A stretch of DNA of 64,000 bases from Lachnospiraceae bacterium MD329 (GTDB lineage Bacteria; Bacillota; Clostridia; UBA1381), in assembly GCA_010206265.1 (NCBI GenBank), contig VIQV01000026.1, positions 1 to 64,000 on the forward strand. Direction: 5' to 3'. This document shows, piece after piece, positions 16,213 to 24,766 of the stretch. The notes under the pieces are model-generated. The model did no database searches. It worked only from the letters and a program-made list of their open reading frames with translations, and had not been told where the DNA came from. The position numbers and the translations under genes were made by a program. How positions within the stretch are numbered: position 1 is the first letter of the stretch; every line of letters starts with the position of its first letter.

Positions 16213-17463
16213 GTGGGCAAACTTATTATAGACGGCGGAAAAACGGTAAGCGGTGAAATTTGCGTACAAGGCGCAAAAAATGCTGTACTGCCGATTCTTG
16301 CCGCAACAGTAATGGCTGACGGTGAAAGCGTCATCAAAAACTGCCCCCGCCTTCGAGATGTTGATAAAACAACTCTTGTATTGGAACGGCTCGGATGCGG
16401 AGTGAAACGCGAAGGAGATGCGGTTATCGTAGACACGCGTGATATGCACGATTGTGAAATATGTGAAGACTTAATGCGTGAAATGCGTTCGTCCATTATA
16501 TTTCTTGGAGCTATTATTTCACGATGCAAGCGGGCGGTGGTAAGTATGCCGGGCGGGTGTCCGATTGGTCTGAGGCCAATTGACCTGCATTTAAAGGCGT
16601 TACGTCAAATGGGCGTAGAAATACGCGAGGAACACGGGTACATAAAATGTAGTGCGCCGCGGCTGACGGGAGGAAATATCCATCTGGACTTCCCGAGTGT
16701 CGGCGCAACGGAAAATATTATGCTTGCGGGAGTGTGCGCTTCCGGCACAACGACTATTTCAAATGCGGCACGTGAACCTGAAATTGTTGATTTGGGTAAC
16801 TTTCTTAACAAAATGGGTGCGAATGTAAGGGGAATGGGTACGAGCGTAATAACGATAGAAGGCGTAGAAAAGCTTGAAAGTGTGGAATATACAATAATGC
16901 CTGACAGAATTGTTGCGGCAACGTATCTTGCCGCGTCGGCAATTACAGGCGGTGAAATTTGTCTTACAAAAGTAAATCCTCAGGATATGGGAGCTATGCT
17001 GTATGTGCTTTCAGAAATGGGAGTAAGACTGCATTGTGAAAGGGACAGAATAATTCAGACAGCGCCGGAACGCCTCAAAAGCGTACATACGGTAAGAACA
17101 ATGCCGTATCCGGGATTCCCGACAGATATCCAATCGCCTTTTATGTCGCTTGCGGCTATGGCACAGGGAACAAGTGTATTTATAGAAACGATATTTGAAA
17201 ACAGGTTCCAACATATTGATGAGCTTAGCCGTATGGGCGCTGATATAAAAGTGGAAGGTCGCAGCGCGGTGGTACGCGGAGTTAACTCGCTTGAGGGCGC
17301 TAATGTTGTTGCGCGCGAACTGCGCGGAGGCGCAGCGCTTGTAGTGGCGGCGCTTGCCGCGTCGGGGACTACAACGATAGGGGGTACGGAATTTATAGAC
17401 AGGGGCTATGAAAATATAGAAAAATATCTTACAAGCTGCGGTGCAAAAATAAGACGCGAATAA
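16213..17463 (+). CDS. murA: UDP-N-acetylglucosamine 1-carboxyvinyltransferase
   Basis: 416 aa, GTG start with GAGGTG upstream. First committed step of peptidoglycan synthesis: transfers enolpyruvate from PEP to UDP-GlcNAc. K22 and N23 in GAKNAVLP bind substrate; the PEP-reactive cysteine is C116 in PGGCPIGLRPIDLH; FPTDIQSPFMSLA is the late conserved loop. C116 is the residue targeted by fosfomycin in this family. ftsQ and ftsZ follow, a shortened form of the division and cell wall cluster. Confidence 0.96.
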   Translation: MGKLIIDGGKTVSGEICVQGAKNAVLPILAATVMADGESVIKNCPRLRDVDKTTLVLERLGCGVKREGDAVIVDTRDMHDCEICEDLMREMRSSIIFLGAIISRCKRAVVSMPGGCPIGLRPIDLHLKALRQMGVEIREEHGYIKCSAPRLTGGNIHLDFPSVGATENIMLAGVCASGTTTISNAAREPEIVDLGNFLNKMGANVRGMGTSVITIEGVEKLESVEYTIMPDRIVAATYLAASAITGGEICLTKVNPQDMGAMLYVLSEMGVRLHCERDRIIQTAPERLKSVHTVRTMPYPGFPTDIQSPFMSLAAMAQGTSVFIETIFENRFQHIDELSRMGADIKVEGRSAVVRGVNSLEGANVVARELRGGAALVVAALAASGTTTIGGTEFIDRGYENIEKYLTSCGAKIRRE

Positions 17464-17505
17464 ATTTTTATACGCCGTATGCTGACAGAGAAAGGTTGTG
17501 TAATA

Positions 17506-18420
17506 ATGTCGGATAATAACAATCGAAATATTCGCCTTGTAAAAACAGGCGGTCGCCGAGTTACACGTAATACAACCGAATATGATTGGAACAGCCTTAA
17601 TAAAAGAACGGCATCTGAGCATACGGCGTCAAAACCTCAGCGGAGTGAAAGCAAGCTGCAAAGACGGGTGCGTTATCAGAAACGCCAGAAACAACGGCGG
17701 CTTAAAATGCAGCGTATACGAGCAATTTTAATACTTGTTTTGACAATAATAACTGTAGCTGTTATAATGTTTATGACACCAGTATTTAATATACGGTCTG
17801 TTACGGTGGACGGAAATGTGCTGGTTACGGCAGAGGAGTTTCAGGAAATGCTAAAACCGCTGATTGGCGAAAATCTATTCAGGACCGGCGGCGGCAAAAT
17901 TGAAAAAATGCTTAAGGTTAATCCGTACATCAAAGGTGTAAGCGTACAGAAAAAGACGATTCCTCCGGCTGTTTCGGTGACGGTGACGGAGTATGTCCCT
18001 GCAGGTATTCTCCGCGCGGAGGGAAAGACACTTCTTGTAAGCAGCGGTTTGAATGTACTGGAATCGGGCGGTGAAATATCGGCAGCAGTGCCTGTGGTTA
18101 CGGGTATGAGCATAAGTGAGGGCGACGCAGGCGGTATTGCAAAAAGCGATGAAACCGAAAAACTTGAAATTGTTGAAATCGCTCTTACAACACTTGAAAA
18201 GACAGGTGTTATCGGGAATGTAATAGAAATAGATGTAAATGATGTAACGAATATTACGATGAATTATGACAACAGGCTGACCGTAAAATGCGGTACACAG
18301 CTTGATTTAGAGCGTAAACTGCGTCTTTTCCGTGAAACGGTTATGAATAATTATTTTGCTGAAAATGTACGCGGAACAATTGAATTTACAGAGAGTGGAA
18401 AAGCAGTGTATACACCATAA
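17506..18420 (+). CDS. ftsQ: Cell division protein FtsQ/DivIB
   Basis: 304 aa. A basic cytoplasmic N-terminus of ~75 residues (RRVRYQKRQKQRR), one membrane helix (AILILVLTIITVAVIMF), then an extracellular POTRA domain (FNIRSVTVDGNVLVTAEEF ... IPPAVSVTVTEY) and a beta domain. This is the FtsQ/DivIB layout, linking early and late divisome proteins. The ATG at 17506 is preceded by GAGAAAGG; a start at 17479 is possible but poorer. Position between murA and ftsZ supports the call. Confidence 0.88.
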   Translation: MSDNNNRNIRLVKTGGRRVTRNTTEYDWNSLNKRTASEHTASKPQRSESKLQRRVRYQKRQKQRRLKMQRIRAILILVLTIITVAVIMFMTPVFNIRSVTVDGNVLVTAEEFQEMLKPLIGENLFRTGGGKIEKMLKVNPYIKGVSVQKKTIPPAVSVTVTEYVPAGILRAEGKTLLVSSGLNVLESGGEISAAVPVVTGMSISEGDAGGIAKSDETEKLEIVEIALTTLEKTGVIGNVIEIDVNDVTNITMNYDNRLTVKCGTQLDLERKLRLFRETVMNNYFAENVRGTIEFTESGKAVYTP

Positions 18421-18518
18421 AAGGCAATATGCACAAATCAAGAGAGAAAAAACAAGATAATATTGGGTATATTTAACCCCCAATTTAATAACTTTGTTGG
18501 AAAAAACTATTGAATAAG

Positions 18519-18547
18519 TTGACAAAACATAGTAAAATAAATATATA
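18519..18547 (+). promoter_or_regulatory. ftsZ promoter
   Basis: TTGACA (18519-18524), 17-nt spacer, TATATA (18542-18547). The leader then holds a CCCCT/AGGGG hairpin (18559-18563 with 18574-18578) shortly before the ribosome site. An imperfect hairpin ATTGGG/CCCAAT (18462-18484) upstream may end the murA-ftsQ transcript. Confidence 0.65.
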
Positions 18548-18602
18548 TGCGGAGATTTCCCCTATGTTGTATAAGGGGTAAACTACGAAGGAGGATATTT
18601 AG

Positions 18603-19763
18603 ATGAGTGCAATGCCTATCGATTTAGAAGAGAATACAACAATAGACGGTGCAAGAATAAAAGTTATCGGTGTTGGCGGCGGCGGCAACAATGCTGTTGA
18701 CCGTATGATTGAGGCCGGTGTTACAAAGGCTGAATTTATTTGTGTTAACACAGATTCTCAGCAGCTTGCTAATGTAAAAGCGCCTACGGTGCTTCAGATT
18801 GGGGGAAAGCTTACCAACGGTCTTGGTGCCGGTGCTAAGCCTGAAATCGGAAGACAAGCGGCTGAAGAAACAAAGGACGAGATTAAGAACATAGTAAAAG
18901 ATACTGAAATGGTATTTGTAACTGCCGGTATGGGGGGCGGTACAGGTACAGGCGCGGCGCCTATTATAGCCGAGGCTGCAAAGTCATTGGGTGTGCTTAC
19001 TGTTGCTGTTGTGACAAAGCCGTTCTTCTTTGAAGGACCTCAGAGAATGAGAAATGCTGAGGAAGGCATTAAAAACCTTGCTGAGAAAGTTGACGCTATT
19101 GTTACCATTCCTAATGATTTGTTACTTAAAATCGCTGACAAAAAGGTTACCATTAAGGATTCCTTTAAGCTTGCAGACGATGTTCTTCGTCAGGGTGTGC
19201 AGGGAATTATTGAGGTAATTACTCAGCGTGGTATTATGAATTGTGACTTTGCCGATGTCAGAACCATTATGAAGGACAGCGGTGTCGCTCATATGGGTAT
19301 CGGTGTGGGTAAAGGCGAAAATGCCGCTTCAGACGCAGTCCGCGCGGCAATTGAAAGTCCGCTTCTGGAAACAAGTATTGAAGGGGCTGAAAATGTACTT
19401 CTTAACATTACGGGCGGAAGTGAGTTCTCACTTGTTGATATGGGCGAAGTTTCAAGCATTGTTCGTGATTTGGTAAGTGAAGAGGCAAATATTATTGTAG
19501 GTACTGCTATGGACGATAATCTTAAAGACGAAATTAAAGTTACTCTTATTGCTACGGGTCTTGACGGTTCTGTTAAGAGAGGCAAGGAGAATAGTAATGA
19601 GCTAAAGAGATTGACTCCGAAATTTGCAGGCGGCAATGGTGTAAGCGGCGGAAGAAATGCTCATACATCATCTGATTTAGATGATAATTCTATCTTTAAC
19701 AGAAAGTTAAAGCCTGGTATGAGTAATATTGACGTTCCTGATTTCTTTAAACCGGGAAGATAA
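18603..19763 (+). CDS. ftsZ: Cell division protein FtsZ
   Basis: 386 aa tubulin-like GTPase that forms the Z ring. GVGGGGNNAVDRM (23-35), the tubulin signature GGGTGTGAAP (111-120), NDLLLK and the T7-like region (GITD-type loop replaced by DFADVRTIM) are visible. A variable linker with HTSSDLDDNS precedes the conserved C-terminal peptide IDVPDFFKPG, which binds partners such as FtsA or SepF. GGAGG precedes the start. Confidence 0.97.
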   Translation: MSAMPIDLEENTTIDGARIKVIGVGGGGNNAVDRMIEAGVTKAEFICVNTDSQQLANVKAPTVLQIGGKLTNGLGAGAKPEIGRQAAEETKDEIKNIVKDTEMVFVTAGMGGGTGTGAAPIIAEAAKSLGVLTVAVVTKPFFFEGPQRMRNAEEGIKNLAEKVDAIVTIPNDLLLKIADKKVTIKDSFKLADDVLRQGVQGIIEVITQRGIMNCDFADVRTIMKDSGVAHMGIGVGKGENAASDAVRAAIESPLLETSIEGAENVLLNITGGSEFSLVDMGEVSSIVRDLVSEEANIIVGTAMDDNLKDEIKVTLIATGLDGSVKRGKENSNELKRLTPKFAGGNGVSGGRNAHTSSDLDDNSIFNRKLKPGMSNIDVPDFFKPGR

Positions 19764-19777
19764 TTTGAATTTATGGG

Positions 19778-19826
19778 AAAGCTGTAAACAAAGCATTAGT
19801 AGTTTTGTTTACAGCTTTTGTTTTTG
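19778..19826 (+). terminator. Terminator after ftsZ
   Basis: Perfect 15-bp stem AAAGCTGTAAACAAA (19778-19792) with TTTGTTTACAGCTTT (19804-19818), followed by TGTTTTTG. Confidence 0.92.
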
Positions 19827-19855
19827 TTGACAAATACAGTGTATTGATGTACAAT
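19827..19855 (+). promoter_or_regulatory. Promoter of the class II aldolase gene
   Basis: TTGACA (19827-19832), 17-nt spacer, TACAAT (19850-19855), directly abutting the ftsZ terminator. Near-consensus sigma-A promoter. Confidence 0.8.
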
Positions 19856-19889
19856 ATTATTGTATAAATAGCACAAGGGAGGAATTAAA

Positions 19890-21182
19890 ATGAATTTAGA
19901 AATGCTTCATCCTGCCGACCAGCTCGTAATGTTTATGGAAAGAATATACGGCTATGGTATGACAACAACATCAGGCGGAAATCTTTCGGTTTTAGATGAC
20001 AACGGAGATATATGGATAACTCCCGGTTCAATTGACAAGGGTTCGCTTACTCGCAATGATATGGTGCGTATAACGCCTGACGGTGAAATAATAGGTAATC
20101 ATAAGCCGTCGAGTGAGTATCCGTTTCACAGACATATTTATAAGGCTCGTCCTGATATAAAAGCGGTATTGCACGCGCATCCGCCGGCATTGGTTGCGTT
20201 TTCAATAGTGCGTAAACTGCCGAATACAAGTCTTATACCGAATGTAAAATTTTCTTGCGGTGAAATTGGTATGGCAAAGTACGGACTTCCGGGAAGTACA
20301 GACCTTGGCGATAAAATAAGCGAGGAGTTTAAAAAAGGTTTTAATACCGTTATTCTTGAAAACCACGGGGTTGTAATAGGTGCAAAGTCTATGTTTGACG
20401 CGTTTAAATCATTTGAAACACTGGATTTCAGCGCGCGTCTTGAAATTGACGCAAATAATATAGGTAAGCCAAAATCTTTGACGGCTGAACAGATTGACTG
20501 GTATAAATCACGTCAGAACGTATCAATGGACGAATTTGTGGAGAATAATATAAGCAGTGCGGAAAAAGAGGCGAGGCGTGAAATATGCAAGCTGATAAAG
20601 CGCGCGTATAATCAGCAGCTTTTTACAAGTACACAGGGTACATTTTCACAGCGTATTGACGGCGACAGCTTTATCATAACTCCTGCAGGAGCTGACAGAA
20701 AGTATCTTGAACCCGAAGATATTGTTAAGATAAACGGTGACTTGAAAGAACTCGGAAAAATACCGTCAAGGAGCGTAGAACTTCATAAAGAAATTTATAA
20801 GCAGCATCCTCATATTAATTCAATAATAATCGCTCATCCGCCTTGTATAATGGCTTTTGCAGTGACTGATGAACCGCTTGACTCACGTACAATTCCCGAA
20901 AGCTATATTCTTATGCGTACAATTCCGAAACTTGAATTTGGTTCAAACTATATGCATCCAAAGGAAACGGCGGCGGTGTTTAAGGAGAATACCCCTATTG
21001 CTATAATTAAAAATGACTGTGTAATTGTCACAGGTACGGGGCTCCTGAACGCTTTTGACAGACTGGAAGTAGCGGAATACAGTGCAAGAGCGATAATATC
21101 AGCAAAGGATTTGGGCGATGTGGTTACAATAAGCGACGAAGAAATAGGAGATATAAAAAAGGCGTTTAATCTTGCCGAGTAA
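19890..21182 (+). CDS. Tandem class II aldolase/adducin-domain protein
   Basis: 430 aa made of two class II aldolase/adducin domains. Domain 1 (~1-195) has TTSGGNLSV, ITPGS, HAHPP (zinc His pair) and ENHGVV (third zinc His), the full metal site of sugar-phosphate aldolases such as fuculose-1-phosphate aldolase. Domain 2 (~218-430) has STQGTFSQR, IITPAGADRKYL and IAHPP but reads KNDCVIV where ENHG should be, and has Ile in place of the first His of HAH, so its site looks degenerate. Substrate unknown. LemA follows 15 nt later, so it may head a small operon. Confidence 0.82.
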   Translation: MNLEMLHPADQLVMFMERIYGYGMTTTSGGNLSVLDDNGDIWITPGSIDKGSLTRNDMVRITPDGEIIGNHKPSSEYPFHRHIYKARPDIKAVLHAHPPALVAFSIVRKLPNTSLIPNVKFSCGEIGMAKYGLPGSTDLGDKISEEFKKGFNTVILENHGVVIGAKSMFDAFKSFETLDFSARLEIDANNIGKPKSLTAEQIDWYKSRQNVSMDEFVENNISSAEKEARREICKLIKRAYNQQLFTSTQGTFSQRIDGDSFIITPAGADRKYLEPEDIVKINGDLKELGKIPSRSVELHKEIYKQHPHINSIIIAHPPCIMAFAVTDEPLDSRTIPESYILMRTIPKLEFGSNYMHPKETAAVFKENTPIAIIKNDCVIVTGTGLLNAFDRLEVAEYSARAIISAKDLGDVVTISDEEIGDIKKAFNLAE

Positions 21183-21197
21183 AGAAAGGATAAAACA

Positions 21198-21761
21198 ATG
21201 AAAAAGAAAAGTATAATTATAATTGCGGTAATAGCGGCAATAGTGATAATAATAGCAACGCTTGCAGGTTCATATAACGGTCTGGTAAAGTTGGAAACTA
21301 ATACTGATACACAGTTAGCCAATGTACAGGTACAGCTGCAAAGACGTTCAGATTTGATACCTAATCTTGTAAATACAGTCAAGGGCTATGCGGCGCACGA
21401 AACAGAGGTATTTACAGCTGTTTCAGACGCAAGAGCAAAGCTTGCCGGTGCAAGTACGGTTGAGGAGATAAACACGGCAGAGGGACAGATGAATTCTGCA
21501 TTAAGCCGACTGCTTGCCATTTCGGAGGCATATCCTGAGCTAAAGTCTAATGAGAACTTTTTATCACTGCAAGATGAGCTTGCAGGAACGGAAAACCGTA
21601 TAGGCGTTGCGCGTAAAGACTATAATGACGCAGTACAGTCCTATAATGTAAAGATACGTTCATTCCCGACCAATATACTGGCAGGAATGTTCGGTTTTGA
21701 GAAGAAGGAACAGTTTACGGCTGACGAGAGCGCACAGTCTGTTCCTGATGTAAACTTTTAA
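21198..21761 (+). CDS. LemA family protein
   Basis: 187 aa. An N-terminal membrane helix (SIIIIAVIAAIVIIIATLAGSYN) and a helical domain with the family signature NVQVQLQRRSDLIPNLVNTV, then PELKSNENFLSLQDELAGTENRI. LemA proteins are widespread membrane-anchored helical proteins of unknown biochemical role, often paired with TPM-domain proteins. The next gene is exactly such a protein, 2 nt away. Confidence 0.92.
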   Translation: MKKKSIIIIAVIAAIVIIIATLAGSYNGLVKLETNTDTQLANVQVQLQRRSDLIPNLVNTVKGYAAHETEVFTAVSDARAKLAGASTVEEINTAEGQMNSALSRLLAISEAYPELKSNENFLSLQDELAGTENRIGVARKDYNDAVQSYNVKIRSFPTNILAGMFGFEKKEQFTADESAQSVPDVNF

Positions 21762-21763
21762 TT

Positions 21764-22522
21764 ATGAAGAGAACGATTAAATATACGGCATTTTTCACAT
21801 TCTTGTTGATGTTTGTGCTTAATTTATGTGCATATGCAAAAACAGAAGTGCCAAATCCTACAGACAGATTTTTTATAAACGACTACGCAAACGTCATAGA
21901 CGCTGAAACGGAAAATTATATTTTTGAAAAGGGTAAGGACTATAATGGAAACGGCGGACCGCAGGTTGTTGTTCTTACTCTTAATGATATTGGTTTATCA
22001 AGCGTTGAGGATTTCAGCATAGAAACGGCGCGTAAATGGGGGATAGGCAGTAAGGACGCGGATAATGGTGTTCTTATCCTGCTTGTTACAGACAGCCGAG
22101 ATATTAGAATTGAGGTAGGTTATGGTCTGGAGGGAATTCTTAATGATGGCAAGTGCGGACGATTTATAAGAAATGCTGCGCCTATGCTGTCGAGCGGTGA
22201 TTACAGCGGCGGTATAAAACAGATTTATAATGATATTATAGGTGAACTTGAAGAGCCTACTCCTGATGAAGAGGAGGAAGATGGAATGGCAGGTATTATA
22301 GCGCCTATAATTTTGTTGTTGCTTATAATATTTATTTCAAGTATAGGCAGACATAACAGACCTCACGGCGGACACCGCGGCGGCAGATTTACCGGAGGAG
22401 GATTTTACGGTGGTTATGGCGGCGGTTTCGGAAACGGCGGATTCGGCGGTTTTGGAGGCGGCGGTGGATTTTCCGGCGGCGGAGGCGGCTTTGGCGGAGG
22501 CGGCGCAAGCGGAAAGTTTTAG
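21764..22522 (+). CDS. TPM-domain membrane protein with Gly-rich tail (YgcG-like)
   Basis: 252 aa. Signal sequence ending near CAYAK, a TPM domain (~30-160: DYANVIDAE, VVVLTLNDIG, KDADNGVLILLVTDSRDIRIEVGYGLEG), a membrane helix (IIAPIILLLLIIFISSI), and a C-terminal tail of about 60 residues dominated by Gly and Phe with repeated GGFGG-type units. TPM domains can have phosphatase activity in other lineages; that is not shown for this branch. Forms a two-gene unit with lemA. Confidence 0.9.
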   Translation: MKRTIKYTAFFTFLLMFVLNLCAYAKTEVPNPTDRFFINDYANVIDAETENYIFEKGKDYNGNGGPQVVVLTLNDIGLSSVEDFSIETARKWGIGSKDADNGVLILLVTDSRDIRIEVGYGLEGILNDGKCGRFIRNAAPMLSSGDYSGGIKQIYNDIIGELEEPTPDEEEEDGMAGIIAPIILLLLIIFISSIGRHNRPHGGHRGGRFTGGGFYGGYGGGFGNGGFGGFGGGGGFSGGGGGFGGGGASGKF

Positions 22523-22558
22523 CCGAAAAGAAAAAAATTGAAAAAATTTTAAAATTAA

Positions 22559-22590
22559 TGCAACCTTTTGGCAGTTTGAAACGTGTTATA
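22559..22590 (+). promoter_or_regulatory. ECF-sigma-type promoter for the YcdB-SLH gene
   Basis: TGCAACCTTTT (22559-22569) and CGTGTTATA (22582-22590), with 16 nt between AACC and CGT. This is the AAC-N16-CGT pattern of extracytoplasmic-function sigma factors and does not fit sigma-A. It suggests envelope-stress control of the downstream SLH protein. No ECF sigma gene lies in the window. Confidence 0.6.
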
Positions 22591-22643
22591 AGTAGAAAGG
22601 CAAATTTACTTGATACTTTAATACAGAAAGGAGTAAATAAACA

Positions 22644-24635
22644 ATGAAGAAATTAGTATCAATAATTTCGGCTTTGACTATTGCCGCGTCAGTTTGCGCG
22701 CCTGTTCTTGCCGAAAATAACAATGAGGAAATGAAAAGCATTCTGGCAGGTGTAAAAGAACGTGTTGAAATACCTGCCGAGTGTACGGAGTTTTCGAGCG
22801 GCAGCCGTTCTGAATACGGAATTACAACATATGATTTTTTGTGGCGTACAAAAAATGTTGAGGCTGGGGAGTATAAAAATGTTAGAGTATTATGCCTTGA
22901 TGACGGAACGATAACCTCGTATTCAGCGGCAGAAACAAAAAAAGCGGACAGCCCTAAAATATCGCAGCTGACAAAGGACGAGGCTAAGGAAAGAGCAGAG
23001 GACTTTATAAAAAGAATGAACCCTGATTTTCCATATGCGGTTGTTGTTAATGATGAAGGCGCAGGCAATTTGTACGGTAATTACAACTTTAGCACACAGG
23101 TGTATATAAACGAAATTCCGATTGACGGTACAGGCAGAATAGCTGTTGACGGTGACAGCGGCAGAATAAGCAATTACTATTTAAATTATATGCCTGCTGA
23201 ATATCCGTCAGTAGAAGAGGCGATAAGCGTTGAAGACGCAAAAAAGGCATACAGTGAAAAACTGGGTCTGAAACTTGTTTATAAAACATATATGTATGAG
23301 GAAGATAACAAATCTGCATATCCTGCTTATGTGCAGAAACAGACAGGAGAGAAATATATAAACGCCCTTACAGGCGAGCTTGCTGATCTTACAGATAACC
23401 GTTATGCAAGATATACCAGTGGTTCAGGTGGAGGCGCAGCTTTCAAAACAGAGGAGGCGGCTGCCGATAACGGTTTTACGGAACAGGAATTAAGCGAGCT
23501 TGAAAACGTAAAGGGTCTTGTATCGAAGGAAAAAATAGAACAACAGCTTAGAGCAAACACTACTCTTAATATTCCGTCAGAAGTGAAGTTAAGCAATATC
23601 AGTCTTACCAAGAGATATAATAAGGACGAGTATACATACAATGTATCAATGAACAGCGACACTACATATATCCACGCTTCACTTGACGCAAAAACCGGTG
23701 AGCTTTTAAGCTACAGTCGCAGCGACAAAGACGACGACAGCAAGACAGAATATCGTAATGACAGAGCGGTTGAGGCACTTGCAGGAAATAAGTCTGACGA
23801 ATACAAGTACAATGATGAAACAAACAATTATCAGAGATATGTAAACGATATAGCCGTAGAGGGAGATACTTTATCTTTGAACTACAGAAACGGCATTTTA
23901 ACTCATTACTATATCTCATATACTGATATAGAATTTCCGTCTGTAGATGATGTGATAAGTGTAGCCGACGCTGAGAAGATAATGTTTGATAAGAACGGTT
24001 ACAATATGGCGTACAAACTGAGTTATAGCGAAGAATCAATAACACCTGTTGCGGTTTATGTTCATAACTATATCAATATAAATGCCCTTACAGGTAAAAT
24101 TGTTGGTTATGACGGTGAGGAAATAACAGACAGCAAGATAGAATATTCTGATATAGACGACCACTACGCAAAGCAGATTATTGAAACGCTCGCGTATTAC
24201 GGAATAGGCTTTGAAGGCGGAGAATTTAAGCCGAATGAAAAGATAACTCAGAAAGACTATATTCAGCTTTTGACAGCAATAACTCAAAGTCCGATAGTTA
24301 TATTGAAGAATGATAATTCGCAGTATGAAAGCGCTTATAGCAGCGCCATAAGAAGGAATATACTATCTAAGGACGAGCGTGATGACAATGCAATTGTAAC
24401 GCGTGAAACTGCGGCAATATATATGATGAGAACTATCGGAGCGGAGCCGTATGCGAAGTATGATGATATTTATACCACTCCGTTTAAGGACGTTACAAGA
24501 AATAAAGGATATATTGCATTATTAAGTGCAATGGGAATTGCGTCGGGTAACGGTGACGGTACATTCACACCTGAACGTGAAATCACACGTGCCGAAAGCG
24601 CAGTTATGATTTATAATTATCTTACAAGACAGTAA
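22644..24635 (+). CDS. Secreted YcdB/YcdC-repeat protein with C-terminal SLH domains
   Basis: 663 aa. Signal peptide ending near VLAEN. Two YcdB/YcdC (PepSY-like) repeat units are visible, each with a SVxxxISVxDA motif followed by a YINALTG motif (about 190-250 and 430-490); an additional related copy precedes each. From about 500 come S-layer-homology segments (HYAKQIIETLAYYGI, then FKDVTRNKGYIALLSAMGI and the final GDGTFTPEREITRAE), which would bind wall polymers. Function unknown; such proteins are often envelope-stress genes, in line with the ECF-like promoter. Confidence 0.85.
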   Translation: MKKLVSIISALTIAASVCAPVLAENNNEEMKSILAGVKERVEIPAECTEFSSGSRSEYGITTYDFLWRTKNVEAGEYKNVRVLCLDDGTITSYSAAETKKADSPKISQLTKDEAKERAEDFIKRMNPDFPYAVVVNDEGAGNLYGNYNFSTQVYINEIPIDGTGRIAVDGDSGRISNYYLNYMPAEYPSVEEAISVEDAKKAYSEKLGLKLVYKTYMYEEDNKSAYPAYVQKQTGEKYINALTGELADLTDNRYARYTSGSGGGAAFKTEEAAADNGFTEQELSELENVKGLVSKEKIEQQLRANTTLNIPSEVKLSNISLTKRYNKDEYTYNVSMNSDTTYIHASLDAKTGELLSYSRSDKDDDSKTEYRNDRAVEALAGNKSDEYKYNDETNNYQRYVNDIAVEGDTLSLNYRNGILTHYYISYTDIEFPSVDDVISVADAEKIMFDKNGYNMAYKLSYSEESITPVAVYVHNYININALTGKIVGYDGEEITDSKIEYSDIDDHYAKQIIETLAYYGIGFEGGEFKPNEKITQKDYIQLLTAITQSPIVILKNDNSQYESAYSSAIRRNILSKDERDDNAIVTRETAAIYMMRTIGAEPYAKYDDIYTTPFKDVTRNKGYIALLSAMGIASGNGDGTFTPEREITRAESAVMIYNYLTRQ

Positions 24636-24640
24636 AATGC

Positions 24641-24668
24641 TTGACAAAATTTAAAATTATGCTATAAT
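24641..24668 (+). promoter_or_regulatory. Promoter of the thiSG-thiH-tenI operon
   Basis: TTGACA (24641-24646), 16-nt spacer, TATAAT (24663-24668). Transcription would begin near 24675, giving a leader of about 92 nt before the thiSG ATG. Confidence 0.8.
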
Positions 24669-24674
24669 AATTTA

Positions 24675-24755
24675 TAGAGTGAAACCAAGGGTTACACGAA
24701 GGGGTCTACCACCACGGGCAGAACGCTTTTTCGTGTAGCCCTTTTATGTTGGAAA
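24675..24755 (+). ncRNA. Structured leader RNA upstream of thiSG (candidate cis-regulator)
   Basis: A 12-bp stem joins GGGTTACACGAA (24689-24700) to TTCGTGTAGCCC (24730-24741) with one G-U pair; the closed loop of 29 nt holds GGGTCTACC and GGGCAGAAC. The stem is followed by CTTTTATGTT, so it might also act as a terminator. It does not contain the TPP riboswitch consensus. A conserved RNA motif upstream of thiS genes (thiS motif) has been described in Firmicutes and this leader may belong to it, but that needs a covariance search. Confidence 0.6.
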
Positions 24756-24766
24756 GGAGAAATTAT

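Noticed and set aside
24675-24755. TPP riboswitch before the thiamine genes
   Set aside because: The conserved TPP blocks (CTGAGA, ACCTGATC-like and the GGTAATxCC segments) are absent and the region is too short; a different leader structure is proposed.
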